Of a DNA stretch of 58,933 nt, positions 47,489 through 56,197 are shown piece by piece. Position numbers and translations under genes: made by a program. Each line of letters opens with the position of its first letter. Positions within the stretch are counted from its first letter, which is position 1. The notes beneath the pieces were generated by a model. That model had not been told where the DNA came from. It saw only the letters and a list, made by a program, of their open reading frames with translations, and ran no database searches. The stretch spans positions 1-58,933 of the forward strand of contig NZ_BOQN01000099.1 of NCBI RefSeq assembly GCF_018332695.1. Direction: 5' to 3'. This stretch comes from Paractinoplanes toevensis. Lineage in GTDB: Bacteria; Actinomycetota; Actinomycetes; Mycobacteriales; Micromonosporaceae.

Positions 47489-48654
47489 TAGACGCGCGGC
47501 ACGGCCGGGCGCAGGACCGCCTCCGGCCGGGGCCGGGTAATGGTCCGGGCAGTGCCGAGTGCGCCGTGCGCCTGCAGGAAGCCGTCCACGGCCTGCTCCC
47601 AGCCGAATTTCTCGGCCCGGGTCCGGGCCGTCGCCCGCCGTTCCGCCTCGGGCCGCCCCATCAGGGTGCGGACTCCCTCGGCGAACGCCTCCGGGGTGCC
47701 GGCCACCGCGACGCCGGCCTCGCCGACCACCTCGGGCAGGGCACTGGAGGCGTTGACGACCACCGGCGTACCGCAGGCCAGGGCCTCCAGGGCCGCCAGG
47801 CCGAACGTCTCCACCGGACCCGGCGAAACGACCACATCGGCGCTGGCCATCAGCGCCGCGACCGCGGAGCGGTCGGCGATGTGGCCGGCGAACCGCACCG
47901 GAAGCCGTGCGGCCCGGTAGGCGAGCGCGGCCCGCCGGGTGCCGTCCCCGGCCACCGCGAGCACCGCCGGCACTTTCGCGTTGCGCAGCGCCGCGATCGC
48001 GTCGACCGCCAGCTCGGGCCGTTTCGCCCCGGACAGCCGGCTGCAGTAGGCCACCAGCAGCTCGTCGGGCCGGGCGTAGCGAGCCCGCACGGCGGGGTCG
48101 AACCGGGACGGGTGGAACTCGTCGAGGTCGACGCCGAGCGGCACCTCGACCAGGTTGGGCACGCCGAGCCGGCGGAACTCGCCGGCCGCGAACGCGGTGG
48201 TGCAGACGATCGTGTCGAAGTTTTCCGCGGTGCGCAGGTTGAGGCGGTCGGCCACGTGGTCGCGCTTGGGCACGCCCCAGACGCCGAGCAGGCCGGCCAG
48301 GGTCTCGTGCGAGACCATCACCGAACCGACGCCGCGCTGCCGCGCCCAACTGCCCGTCCAGCGCAGGGTGGCCCGGTCGGAGACCTCGATGCGGTCGGGT
48401 TCGAGGGAGTCGAGCAGCCGGGTGAGCTCGCCGCGCCCGGCCATCACGCGGTAGCCACCGGTGCGGGGCAGCGGCGCGCTGGGCAGGGTGATGACGCGGC
48501 CCTGGGAGGTCTCGATGTCGGAGCGCTCGCGACCGGGAACGATCAGCACCGCCTCGTGGCCCGCGCGCTGGTAGCCCTCGCCGAGATTACGCAATGCCGT
48601 CCGGAGGCCACCGGTATGAGTCGTCACGAAGTTGGCCAGGCGGACAATGCGCAT
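47488..48654 (-). CDS. GT4-family glycosyltransferase
   Basis: A 388-residue GT-B fold enzyme. The N-terminal acceptor domain has VRLANFVTTHTGGLRTAL and VSHETLAG. The C-terminal domain has AVAGDGTRRAAL and the GT4 donor-binding motif SPGPVETFGLAALEALACGTPVV. It resembles actinobacterial mannosyltransferases acting on phosphatidylinositol or related lipids, but the acceptor is unknown. ATG 48654. It sits between rph and the MBL gene, where mycobacteria have no such gene. Confidence 0.88.
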   Translation of the reverse strand: MRIVRLANFVTTHTGGLRTALRNLGEGYQRAGHEAVLIVPGRERSDIETSQGRVITLPSAPLPRTGGYRVMAGRGELTRLLDSLEPDRIEVSDRATLRWTGSWARQRGVGSVMVSHETLAGLLGVWGVPKRDHVADRLNLRTAENFDTIVCTTAFAAGEFRRLGVPNLVEVPLGVDLDEFHPSRFDPAVRARYARPDELLVAYCSRLSGAKRPELAVDAIAALRNAKVPAVLAVAGDGTRRAALAYRAARLPVRFAGHIADRSAVAALMASADVVVSPGPVETFGLAALEALACGTPVVVNASSALPEVVGEAGVAVAGTPEAFAEGVRTLMGRPEAERRATARTRAEKFGWEQAVDGFLQAHGALGTARTITRPRPEAVLRPAVPRV

Positions 48655-48722
48655 GCAGCAACTCCAAGATCATGATCCGGTGGTGCAACGGTGCTTCCGA
48701 CCCCTGTCCCCCGGCTCAGGCC

Positions 48723-49469
48723 TCAGAGATCGTACCGGGCGCCGGGGCGAACCACCTCAACCGGGCCGGTATATGCCGCGGTGGCCGCATCCACAATAGA
48801 AGCCTCGGAGAACCACGCAGGTATCAAATGGGTCAGCAAAAGCCGCCCCACATCGGCCTTGGTGGCCGCCTCGCCCGCTTCACCGCCGGTCAGGTGCAGG
48901 CCGGGCGGGTTGTCCACCCCGTCGAGGTAACTCGCCTCACACAGGAACAGGTCGGCTCCGGCGGCCAGGCGCAACAGGGCCTCGCACGGTGCGGTGTCGG
49001 AGGAATAGGCGATCACCCGGCCGCCGTGCTCGATCCGAACCCCGTACGTCTCGATCGGATGGTTGACCCGGTCCACCGTGATCGTGAACGGTCCGATCGG
49101 AAAGGTGCCGGGCTGCAGACCGTAGAACGTGTATACGTCGTCCAGAGTCTCGTTGTCCGAGCTGTAGGCCGCGGAGATCCGCTCGGCCGCCCCCAAGGGC
49201 GCATAGACCGGAATGGGCTCGTGCGCCCCGCGCGGGTCGTAACGACGGACCACGATGTAGGTGCAGGCGTCCAGCATGTGATCGCAGTGCAGATGAGTCA
49301 GGACGATCGCGTCGATCGAGTTCATGTCCGAGTACCGCTGCAGGGCCGACATCGATCCGGAGCCGAAATCGATGAGAAGCCGAAAGTTGTCTGCCTCGAC
49401 GAGATAGGCGGAACAAGCCGCCTCGGGGCCGGGAAAACTGCCGGCGCAGCCGAGAACGGTCAGTCGCAT
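48723..49469 (-). CDS. MBL-fold metallo-hydrolase (Rv1339-like)
   Basis: A 248-residue metallo-beta-lactamase-fold protein with THLHCDHMLDA, a later metal ligand in YSSDTAPCEAL and a C-terminal TH in LLLTHLIP. Its position next to rph/rdgB and cysM matches M. tuberculosis Rv1339, reported as a cyclic-nucleotide phosphodiesterase. The hydrolytic substrate here is therefore likely cAMP or a related compound, by analogy only. ATG 49469. Confidence 0.9.
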   Translation of the reverse strand: MRLTVLGCAGSFPGPEAACSAYLVEADNFRLLIDFGSGSMSALQRYSDMNSIDAIVLTHLHCDHMLDACTYIVVRRYDPRGAHEPIPVYAPLGAAERISAAYSSDNETLDDVYTFYGLQPGTFPIGPFTITVDRVNHPIETYGVRIEHGGRVIAYSSDTAPCEALLRLAAGADLFLCEASYLDGVDNPPGLHLTGGEAGEAATKADVGRLLLTHLIPAWFSEASIVDAATAAYTGPVEVVRPGARYDL

Positions 49470-49730
49470 GCGGGTCCCTCTGCCTCACGCTGGGTCGTCC
49501 ACGCCCCGCCGGACCGGTCCGTGGCAGTCTCGTCAGACCAGTCAATCACGGAGCGAAGCGTACTTCGCGACCTGCGCGGCAGGTAAAGGTCTGATCGATT
49601 TGTCGCTAAATCGACAACGTACATCACACCGCCCGTGACCTCGGTCATTAGCGCAATTCCCGTTACGTCCGGTGAGTCGTTTGCGTTGCACAAAGTGAGG
49701 ACTTCTTGGGACGGAACAGACGGGGACAAC

Positions 49731-50141
49731 GTGACAACGGTCGAACAGAACCGCACCACGCGGACCGAGGCGGCGGAGATCATGCCGTTCGGTGGCTGGG
49801 AGAGTACACCGGCAACCGCGGCCTTCGGTGACCACGAAACGCTCTTCCGCTTTCCCGCGGCGGATGACCCGGCGCCGTCGCCGGCGCGACTGTTGACCAT
49901 GGCGCTCTACGCGTCCGCGCTCGGCTTGGCCGGCGTCGGGGTCGGGCTGCGCGCAATGGTCAAGCTTTTCGGCGGTACGCCATTCTGGTACGTCCCGACG
50001 CTGTCCCTTTTCGGACTTCTGAGCGTGGCCCTGGTCGTCGGATCGTTCCTTTCGATCCACCGGCCGGTGCTGCCGTGGCTGCTATTGGCGGCAGCCGCGG
50101 CGCCATTGGCGATCGACATCCTGATCGCCGTGTTCTATTAG
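49731..50141 (+). CDS. Small hypothetical membrane protein
   Basis: A 136-residue protein from GTG 49731, which follows GGGGACAAC; a longer in-frame start at 49635 lacks a ribosome site. A polar N-terminus of about 55 residues is followed by three membrane segments (about 57-77, 85-108 and 113-135). I do not recognise a family. It faces the cysM gene convergently with 4 bp between stops. The position corresponds roughly to that of the Rv1337 membrane protein in mycobacteria, but the sequence does not look like a rhomboid protease. Confidence 0.65.
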   Translation: MTTVEQNRTTRTEAAEIMPFGGWESTPATAAFGDHETLFRFPAADDPAPSPARLLTMALYASALGLAGVGVGLRAMVKLFGGTPFWYVPTLSLFGLLSVALVVGSFLSIHRPVLPWLLLAAAAAPLAIDILIAVFY

Positions 50142-50145
50142 GGCC

Positions 50146-51111
50146 TTACGCCCAGAGCTGGCCCTCCAGGGCCTCTTCCGCGTCGTTGAGGGTGCCGCCG
50201 TAGGCGCCGGTCGACAGGTACTTCCAGCCGCCGTCGGCGATCACGAAGGCCACGTCGGCGCGGCGGCCGGCCTTGACCGCCTCGTGCGCCACGGCGAGGG
50301 CCGCGTGCAGGATCGCCCCGCTGGAGAACCCGGCGAAGATCCCCTCCACCTCGACCAGTTGGCGGGTGCGCAGCACGGCGTCCCGGGTGCCCACCGAGAA
50401 GCGGCGGGTCAGGACGCTCGCGTCGTACAGCTCGGGCACGTAGCCCTCGTCGATGTTGCGCAGGCCGTACACCAGCTCGCCGTATCGCGGCTCGGCCGCG
50501 ATGATCTGGATGCCCTCGACCTTTTCCCGCAGGAACCGGCCGGTGCCCATCAGCGTGCCGGTGGTGCCCAGCCCGGCCACGAAGTGCGTGATCGTCGGCA
50601 GGTCGTGCAGCAGCTCGGGACCGGTGGTCTCGTAGTGCGCGCGGGCGTTCGCCGGGTTGCCGTACTGAAAAAGCATCTTCCAGTCGGGATGCTCAGCGGC
50701 GATCTGCTTGGCGGTGGCCACGGCCTGGTTCGATCCGCCCGCGGCCGGCGAGAAGATGATCTCCGCGCCGTACATCCGGAGGATCTGGACCCGCTCGGCC
50801 GAGACGTTCTCCGGCATGACGCAGACGAGGCGATAGCCTCGCAGTTTCGCCACCATGGCCAGCGCGATGCCGGTGTTTCCGCTGGTCGGCTCGAGGATCG
50901 TGTCGCCCGGGTGCAGGTGGCCGGACTCCTCGGCCTCGCGCACCATGAACAGCGCCGCCCGGTCCTTGATGCTGCCGGTCGGGTTGCGATCCTCCAGCTT
51001 GGCCCAGAGCCGCACCGGCGGTGCCCCGTCGGGCACCGTCGGCGACAGGCGGGGCAGGCCGACGAGCGGCGTGCCCCCGCACGCGTCCAGCAGGCTCTCG
51101 AAACGAGCCAT
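50146..51111 (-). CDS. cysM: Cysteine synthase, CysM type (O-phosphoserine/CysO-dependent)
   Basis: A 321-residue PLP enzyme. PLP-binding K49 lies in NPTGSIKDRA, the Asn/Ser loop in PTSGNTGIALA, and the phosphate loop in GLGTTGTLMGTGR. In mycobacteria CysM makes cysteine from O-phosphoserine and the thiocarboxylate of CysO. The adjoining cysO and mec genes show the same pathway here. ATG 51111, 5 bp after the cysO stop. The C-terminal ending EEALEGQLWA is typical of this branch. Confidence 0.95.
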   Translation of the reverse strand: MARFESLLDACGGTPLVGLPRLSPTVPDGAPPVRLWAKLEDRNPTGSIKDRAALFMVREAEESGHLHPGDTILEPTSGNTGIALAMVAKLRGYRLVCVMPENVSAERVQILRMYGAEIIFSPAAGGSNQAVATAKQIAAEHPDWKMLFQYGNPANARAHYETTGPELLHDLPTITHFVAGLGTTGTLMGTGRFLREKVEGIQIIAAEPRYGELVYGLRNIDEGYVPELYDASVLTRRFSVGTRDAVLRTRQLVEVEGIFAGFSSGAILHAALAVAHEAVKAGRRADVAFVIADGGWKYLSTGAYGGTLNDAEEALEGQLWA

Positions 51112-51116
51112 CGGTC

Positions 51117-51431
51117 CTAGCGCCCCAGCAGGGCGGCCGCGGCGGCGAAGCCGAGAGCGCCACCGGCCACGGCCGGCAGGATGGTGACCGAGTCGCCGTC
51201 GTTGAGCTTGGCGTCGAGAGCGCCGAGGAACCGCACGTCCTCGTCGTTGATGTAGATGTTGACGAAGCGGTGCAGGCCGCCCTCGGGCGTGATCAGCCGG
51301 CCCTTGAAGCCGCTGTGCTTGGCGTCCAGATCGTCGATCAGCGCGGTCAGCGTGTCGCCGGCGCCCTCGACGACCTTCGAGCCGCCGGTGTAGCTGCGCA
51401 GAATGGTGGGAACGCGAACTTCGATTGCCAT
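51117..51431 (-). CDS. cysO: Sulfur-carrier protein CysO with C-terminal extension
   Basis: A 104-residue ubiquitin/MoaD-like sulfur carrier. The diglycine G90-G91 in ILPAVAGG, which must be thiocarboxylated, is not at the C-terminus: 13 residues (ALGFAAAAALLGR) follow. The Mec protease encoded upstream would have to trim this tail before activation, as for some other JAMM-processed carriers. ATG 51431 was chosen over a longer frame. It lies in the mec-cysO-cysM operon. Confidence 0.93.
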   Translation of the reverse strand: MAIEVRVPTILRSYTGGSKVVEGAGDTLTALIDDLDAKHSGFKGRLITPEGGLHRFVNIYINDEDVRFLGALDAKLNDGDSVTILPAVAGGALGFAAAAALLGR

Positions 51432-51553
51432 GTCGGTGAATGCTCCTGAGTAAGGGTCGAACACGGGAAGGGGTCTACGAGGATGTCGTCAGCGACACTC
51501 GTAAACCACCGACACGGGGCTCTGCCCGAACATGTACGACTGCACGCTCGCAC

Positions 51554-51985
51554 TCACGCGTCTACCTTCGCATCCACGATGTCGATCTTTTCCTCGGTCA
51601 CCGCGCCGTCCACGATGCGGAACGACCGGATCTCGTCGACACCCGGCTCGCGGGTCGACACCAGCACGTAGTGAGCGCCCGGCTCGCCGGCGAGGTTGAT
51701 GTCCGTCCGGGAGGGATAGGCCTCCGTCGCGGTGTGCGAGTGGTAGATGACCACCGGCTCCTCGTCGTTGTCGTCCATCTCGCGCCACACACGGAGCTGT
51801 TCCATGGAGTCGAACTGGTAGAACGTCTGCGACCGGGCCGAATTGTCCATCGGGATGAACCGGGTGGGTGCGTCACTGCCGACCGGACCGGCGATCACGC
51901 CGCAGGCCTCGTCGGGGTGGTCCCGGCGGGCGTGGGCGAAGATCGCGTCAACGATCGCCCGGTCAATGGTCAGCACGTTGTTCAC
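51554..51985 (-). CDS. mec: Mec, JAMM metalloprotease for CysO
   Basis: A 143-residue M67 (JAMM) zinc peptidase that releases cysteine from the CysO-cysteine adduct. The motif is complete: E26 in DEACG, H82-S-H84, S92 and D95 in YHSHTATEAYPSRTD. GTG 51985 was chosen; GTG 51976 is also possible. It precedes cysO by about 120 bp and follows aosR, the order found in mycobacteria. Confidence 0.93.
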   Translation of the reverse strand: MNNVLTIDRAIVDAIFAHARRDHPDEACGVIAGPVGSDAPTRFIPMDNSARSQTFYQFDSMEQLRVWREMDDNDEEPVVIYHSHTATEAYPSRTDINLAGEPGAHYVLVSTREPGVDEIRSFRIVDGAVTEEKIDIVDAKVDA

Positions 51986-52029
51986 ATTACCGTGAGATTT
52001 CCCGCCCCCGAGTATGGCCGTGGCCACAG

Positions 52030-52530
52030 TCAGTCGATCTCCGGGAGCGCGTTGAGCAGCGACTCCTGAAGGTAACCCAGGTAGGCGTAGACGCTGAGCT
52101 GGAAGACCCGGCTCGAACCGGGGTCGTGCACCACCGCCTGCTCCAGCTCCTCGCTCAGGTCGGTCTCGGCGCCGATGTCCAGCCGGGTGCCCATGGCCAG
52201 GCGCGCGTCGTTGATGGCCCGCAGCCACGCCTCCGCGGCCTCGCCGTCGAGGCGTACCTCTCCCTCGCCGTCGTCGGGCAGGGCCGCGAGAATCGCGCCG
52301 GCCTGATCGATCTTCCCGGTCTTGAGTTCACCCTCGGTGTAGAGGCGGAACTCGGCCGAGTCGTCCGGGCGGTCCGGATAGATGTCCGGGAACAGCCGGG
52401 AGACCACCGGGTCGGTGTGGTCCATCCCGTCGGTGAGCAGGCCGACCACCTCGCCGGCGACCTTGCGCAGCACGCGCACCTCGTCGATCGCGAAGGTCGC
52501 CACGCACTGGGTGCCGTTGCGTCGGAACAT
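52030..52530 (-). CDS. aosR: DUF2017 protein, AosR-like oxidative stress regulator
   Basis: A 166-residue acidic helical protein of family DUF2017. Its M. tuberculosis counterpart Rv1332 (AosR) senses oxidative stress and activates the mec-cysO-cysM genes with SigH. The same gene order here (clpS, aosR, mec, cysO, cysM) supports the assignment. Only one Cys (Q-C-V near residue 9) is seen, so a redox-switch mechanism by an internal disulfide is doubtful for this protein. ATG 52530. Confidence 0.85.
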   Translation of the reverse strand: MFRRNGTQCVATFAIDEVRVLRKVAGEVVGLLTDGMDHTDPVVSRLFPDIYPDRPDDSAEFRLYTEGELKTGKIDQAGAILAALPDDGEGEVRLDGEAAEAWLRAINDARLAMGTRLDIGAETDLSEELEQAVVHDPGSSRVFQLSVYAYLGYLQESLLNALPEID

Positions 52531-52550
52531 CTGCCCTCTCCCGCGGTTGC

Positions 52551-52850
52551 TCAGGCCCGGTCAACCGTCGCCCAGAGACCGTATCCATGCAGCTGGTTGG
52601 CGTCCATCTCCATGCGCTCGCGCGCCCCGGAGGAGACCACCGCCCGGCCCTTCGTATGCACATCAAGCATGAGCTGCTCGGCCCGCTCCTTGCTGTAGCC
52701 GAACAACTTCTGAAAGACCCAGGTCACGTATGACATGAGGTTCACCGGATCGTCCCAGACGACGGTCACCCAAAGGCGATCATCGGCGGGTGCCTCCTCG
52801 ATCTCCGGTGCCTCGACGGGAGCAACCTGTGGCAACGCCATGACCCCCAT
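52551..52850 (-). CDS. clpS: ATP-dependent Clp protease adaptor ClpS
   Basis: A 99-residue adaptor that delivers N-degron proteins to ClpAP/ClpCP. The core VVWDDPVNLMSYVTWVFQKLFGYS has the substrate pocket (WDDPVN, VT, FQK) and the C-terminal strand carries ELHGYGLWATV-type sequence (QLHGYGLWATV). The start is ATG 52850 (MGVMALP), with ATG 52841 as an alternative. It leads the clpS-aosR-mec-cysO-cysM run and diverges from pncB across about 96 bp. Confidence 0.94.
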   Translation of the reverse strand: MGVMALPQVAPVEAPEIEEAPADDRLWVTVVWDDPVNLMSYVTWVFQKLFGYSKERAEQLMLDVHTKGRAVVSSGARERMEMDANQLHGYGLWATVDRA

Positions 52851-52946
52851 GTTGCCACCGGATTTGCCGCATCGGTGAACCGGAACGCCGAACCGCAGGT
52901 CAAGGCGGCATTAGTAAGGGGCAGGAGCGCGCAATAGGGTGAGGGG

Positions 52947-54233
52947 GTGAACTCCTTCGCCCCCGCGTTGATGACCGACCAGTACGAGCTGACCATGGTC
53001 AGCGCCGCGCTGAAGGACGGGACGGCCGACCGCAGCTGCGTGTTCGAGGTCTTCGCCCGCCGCCTGCCCACCGGCCGGCGTTACGGCGTGGTCGCCGGCC
53101 CCGGGCGGCTGATGGAGTTGATCCGCGATTTCCGCTTCACCGACGAGGACATCGACTTCCTGCGCAGAGCGCAGATCGTCGACGAGAGCACGGCGGCCTG
53201 GCTGGCGGCCTATCGATTCACCGGCGACATCGATGGGTACGCCGAGGGAGAGCTCTTCTTCCCCGGCTCCCCGATCATGACCGTCTCCGGCACCTTCGCC
53301 GAGTGTGTGGTGCTGGAGACCCTGATCCTGTCGGTGCTCAACCACGACTGCGCGGTCGCCACCGGCGCGGCCCGGATGGTCACGGCGGCCCGCGGGCGCC
53401 CGATCATCGAGATGGGCTCCCGGCGCACCCATGAGAACGCCGCCATCGCCGCGGCCCGGTCCGCCTACCTGGCCGGTTTCGCCTCCACCTCCAACCTGGC
53501 GGCCGGCGCGAAGTACGGCATCCCGACCACCGGCACCTCGGCGCACGCGTTCACGCTGCTGCACGACGACGAGCCGACCGCGTTCTCGTCCCAGGTGGCG
53601 GCGCTCGGCAAGAACACCACGCTGCTGGTCGACACGTACGACATCGCCCAGGGCATCCGTAACGCGATCGCGGTGGCCGGCCCCGACCTGCGGGCCATCC
53701 GGATCGACTCCGGCGACCTGTCGGTGCTGGCCCAGCACTCCCGCGAGTTGCTCGACTCGCTCGGCGCCACCGAGACGAAGATCATCGTTTCGGGTGACAT
53801 GGACGAGTACGCGATAGCCACCCTCGCCGCCGAACCGGTCGACATGTACGGCGCCGGCACCGCGGTGGTCACCGGCTCCGGGGCGCCCACCGCGGGCCTG
53901 GTCTACAAGCTGGTCGAGGTCGACGGCCGCCCGGTGGTCAAGCGCTCGGAGAACAAGGCGACGGTCGGCGGGCGCAAGACCGCCGTCCGCCGGCACAAGC
54001 CCACCGGCACCGCCACCGAGGAGATCATCGTCTCCCAGGGCGTGCCCGACCACTTCCCCAACGACCGGCTGCTCCAGCGCTCCTTCGTGGCCGCCGGCGA
54101 GGTCGTCGACCAGCCCGCGCTGCAGGAGTCCCGCGACCACCTGCGCCAGTGCCTGATCTCGATCCCGTGGGAAGGCCTGAAGCTCTCGGCCGGCGACCCG
54201 GCCATCCCCGTGACCATCGTCCCGACCGTTTAG
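52947..54233 (+). CDS. pncB: Nicotinate phosphoribosyltransferase
   Basis: A 428-residue enzyme making nicotinate mononucleotide for NAD salvage. Landmarks are LMTDQYELTMV, FEVFARRLPTGRRYGV, EMGSRRTHE, GIPTTGTSAHAF, RIDSGDL, SGDMDEY and GAGTAVVTGSG. GTG 52947 was chosen after GAGGGG; CAATAGGGT about 8 bp upstream could be a -10 box for a leaderless start. It is divergent from clpS, as Rv1330c is in mycobacteria, and followed 10 bp later by pncA. Confidence 0.95.
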   Translation: MNSFAPALMTDQYELTMVSAALKDGTADRSCVFEVFARRLPTGRRYGVVAGPGRLMELIRDFRFTDEDIDFLRRAQIVDESTAAWLAAYRFTGDIDGYAEGELFFPGSPIMTVSGTFAECVVLETLILSVLNHDCAVATGAARMVTAARGRPIIEMGSRRTHENAAIAAARSAYLAGFASTSNLAAGAKYGIPTTGTSAHAFTLLHDDEPTAFSSQVAALGKNTTLLVDTYDIAQGIRNAIAVAGPDLRAIRIDSGDLSVLAQHSRELLDSLGATETKIIVSGDMDEYAIATLAAEPVDMYGAGTAVVTGSGAPTAGLVYKLVEVDGRPVVKRSENKATVGGRKTAVRRHKPTGTATEEIIVSQGVPDHFPNDRLLQRSFVAAGEVVDQPALQESRDHLRQCLISIPWEGLKLSAGDPAIPVTIVPTV

Positions 54234-54243
54234 GGGTGTTCTC

Positions 54244-54819
54244 GTGGCCCGTGCCTTGATCATCGTCGACGTCCAGAACGACTTCTGCGAGGGTGGTTCC
54301 CTGCCGGTGACCGGCGGCGCCGCCGTCGCGGCCGAGGTCTCCCGCGTCCTGGCCGAGGACACCGGCCGGTGGGACCACGTGGTCGCCACCAAGGACTGGC
54401 ACATCGACCCCGGCAACCACTTCAGCGACCACCCCGACTACCTGGACACCTGGCCGGCGCACTGCGTGGTCGGGTCGGGCGGCGCCGACTTCCACCCGTC
54501 GCTGGCCACCGACCGGGTCGAGGAGGTCTTCCACAAGGGTGAGCACAAGGCGGCCTACTCCGGCTTCGAGGGGCACGCCCCGGACGGCGCCGGCCTCGCC
54601 GACTGGCTGCGCGGCCGCGGGGTGACCGAGGTCGATGTGGTGGGAATCGCAACCGACCATTGCGTACGGGCGACCGCGCTCGATGCCCGCGCGGCCGGCT
54701 TCGCCACCACGGTCCTGCTCGACCTCACCGCCGGTGTGGCCGCCGGCACCACCGAGGCGGCGCTGGCGGAATTCCGCACCGCGTCGATCGAAATGTCCGG
54801 TTCCCCGCGCGTTTCATAG
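54244..54819 (+). CDS. pncA: Nicotinamidase
   Basis: A 191-residue isochorismatase-fold amidase converting nicotinamide to nicotinate. The triad is D9 (IIVDVQNDF), K102 (GEHKAAYSG) and C140 (ATDHCVRAT). Metal ligands are D51, H53, H59 and H73 in DWHIDPGNHF and WPAHCV. GTG 54244 starts 10 bp after pncB. The pair performs two successive steps of NAD salvage. By analogy, it would activate pyrazinamide-type drugs. Confidence 0.95.
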   Translation: MARALIIVDVQNDFCEGGSLPVTGGAAVAAEVSRVLAEDTGRWDHVVATKDWHIDPGNHFSDHPDYLDTWPAHCVVGSGGADFHPSLATDRVEEVFHKGEHKAAYSGFEGHAPDGAGLADWLRGRGVTEVDVVGIATDHCVRATALDARAAGFATTVLLDLTAGVAAGTTEAALAEFRTASIEMSGSPRVS

Positions 54820-54894
54820 GTTTCCTGCCGCCATAAGTGGTTGGTTTTCTGTCGTACCCCCGAGGCAGGATGACGGGCGGAGGTCAGGAACCAC

Positions 54895-56187
54895 ATGCTG
54901 CTCACGCCTTACCGCGAAACACTCGCGTTACCTCGGATCAAGTCACTGCTCGCCGTGGCGACGCTGGCCCGCATCCCGATCGCGGCCAGCGCCGTCGTCC
55001 TGACCCTGCACGTGGTCACCGACCTGGGCCGCGGCTACGGCGCCGCCGGCCTGGTCGGCGCCGCCTTCACCATCGGCGGCTCGGTCGGCGCCCCGGTGAT
55101 GGGCCGCCTGATCGACCGCCGCGGCCTACGCCCGGTCCTGGTGCTGACCACGATCGCCGAGGTCATCTTCTGGTCGGTGGCCCAGGGCGTGGCCTATCCG
55201 GTGCTGCTGGTGATGGCCCTGTTCGGGGGCTTCCTGGCGCTGCCCGCGTTCGCCGTGGCCCGCCAGTCGATCGCCGCACTGACTCCCGAGGCCCAGCGCC
55301 TGCCCGCGTTCGCCCTCGACTCGATCACCACCGAGCTCTCGTTCATGACCGGTCCGGCCCTGGGCGTGCTGATCGCCACCGGCCCCGGCCCGCGCGTCGC
55401 CATGCTCACCATCGGCGCCGGCATCCTGTTGTCCGGCCTGGGCCTGTGGCTGCTCAACCCGCCGGTCCGGGCCGCACACGAGGCTCAGGTGGCCTCCGGC
55501 GAGCGGGTCCCGCGCCGGTCGTGGCTGCGGCCGCGCTTCGTCGCCGTGCTGGCCGTGACGATGGCCGCCACCCTGGTCCTGTCCGGCACCGACGTGGCCG
55601 TCGTGGCCGTGCTGCGGGAGAGCGGCGAGGTCGGCTGGACCGGCCCGGTGATGACCCTCTGGGCGCTCTACTCCCTGCTGGGCGGCTTCGCGTACGGCAC
55701 GATGAGCCGCCGCCTGCCGGCCGTGGCCCTGCTGGCCCCGATGGCGGTGCTGACCGTGGCGGTGGCGTTCGGCAGCGCCCATTGGTGGCTGCTGGCCATC
55801 CTGCTGATCCCGTGCGGCGCCCTGTGCGCCCCCACCATCACCGCCAGCGCCGACGCGGTGAGCCGGATGACCCCCGCCGCCGCCCGCGGCGAGGCGATGG
55901 GCCTGCACAACTCGTCCCTGACGGTGGGCGTGGCCCTGGGCGGTCCCCTGGCCGGACTGGCGGCCGACACCCTCTCCCCCGCCTGGGGTTTCGTAGCGGT
56001 CGGCGGTGTCGGCACCCTGATCGCCCTCGCGGTGATCCCGGCCGAGCTGCTCCACCGCCGCCGCCCTGACCCAGGTCCCGGAGGCCCTCCGGCAGCCCTC
56101 CCCGTTCCGGTCGAGTTGGCCGCCGGGGCAGCCGGACCGGCCGAGGCGATCCCGCGTCAGGCCCGCGAGTCCGTCGGTCACCACTAG
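54895..56187 (+). CDS. MFS transporter
   Basis: A 430-residue protein with about 12 membrane segments. The signature GRLIDRRGLRPVL lies between segments 2 and 3, and SRMTPAAARGEAMGLHNSS in the second half. A Pro/Ala-rich tail of about 45 residues follows. It is probably a drug or metabolite exporter; the substrate is unknown. ATG 54895, 75 bp after pncA. An acetyltransferase follows 10 bp later and may be co-transcribed. Confidence 0.88.
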   Translation: MLLTPYRETLALPRIKSLLAVATLARIPIAASAVVLTLHVVTDLGRGYGAAGLVGAAFTIGGSVGAPVMGRLIDRRGLRPVLVLTTIAEVIFWSVAQGVAYPVLLVMALFGGFLALPAFAVARQSIAALTPEAQRLPAFALDSITTELSFMTGPALGVLIATGPGPRVAMLTIGAGILLSGLGLWLLNPPVRAAHEAQVASGERVPRRSWLRPRFVAVLAVTMAATLVLSGTDVAVVAVLRESGEVGWTGPVMTLWALYSLLGGFAYGTMSRRLPAVALLAPMAVLTVAVAFGSAHWWLLAILLIPCGALCAPTITASADAVSRMTPAAARGEAMGLHNSSLTVGVALGGPLAGLAADTLSPAWGFVAVGGVGTLIALAVIPAELLHRRRPDPGPGGPPAALPVPVELAAGAAGPAEAIPRQARESVGHH

Positions 56188-56197
56188 GGTCCACGGC

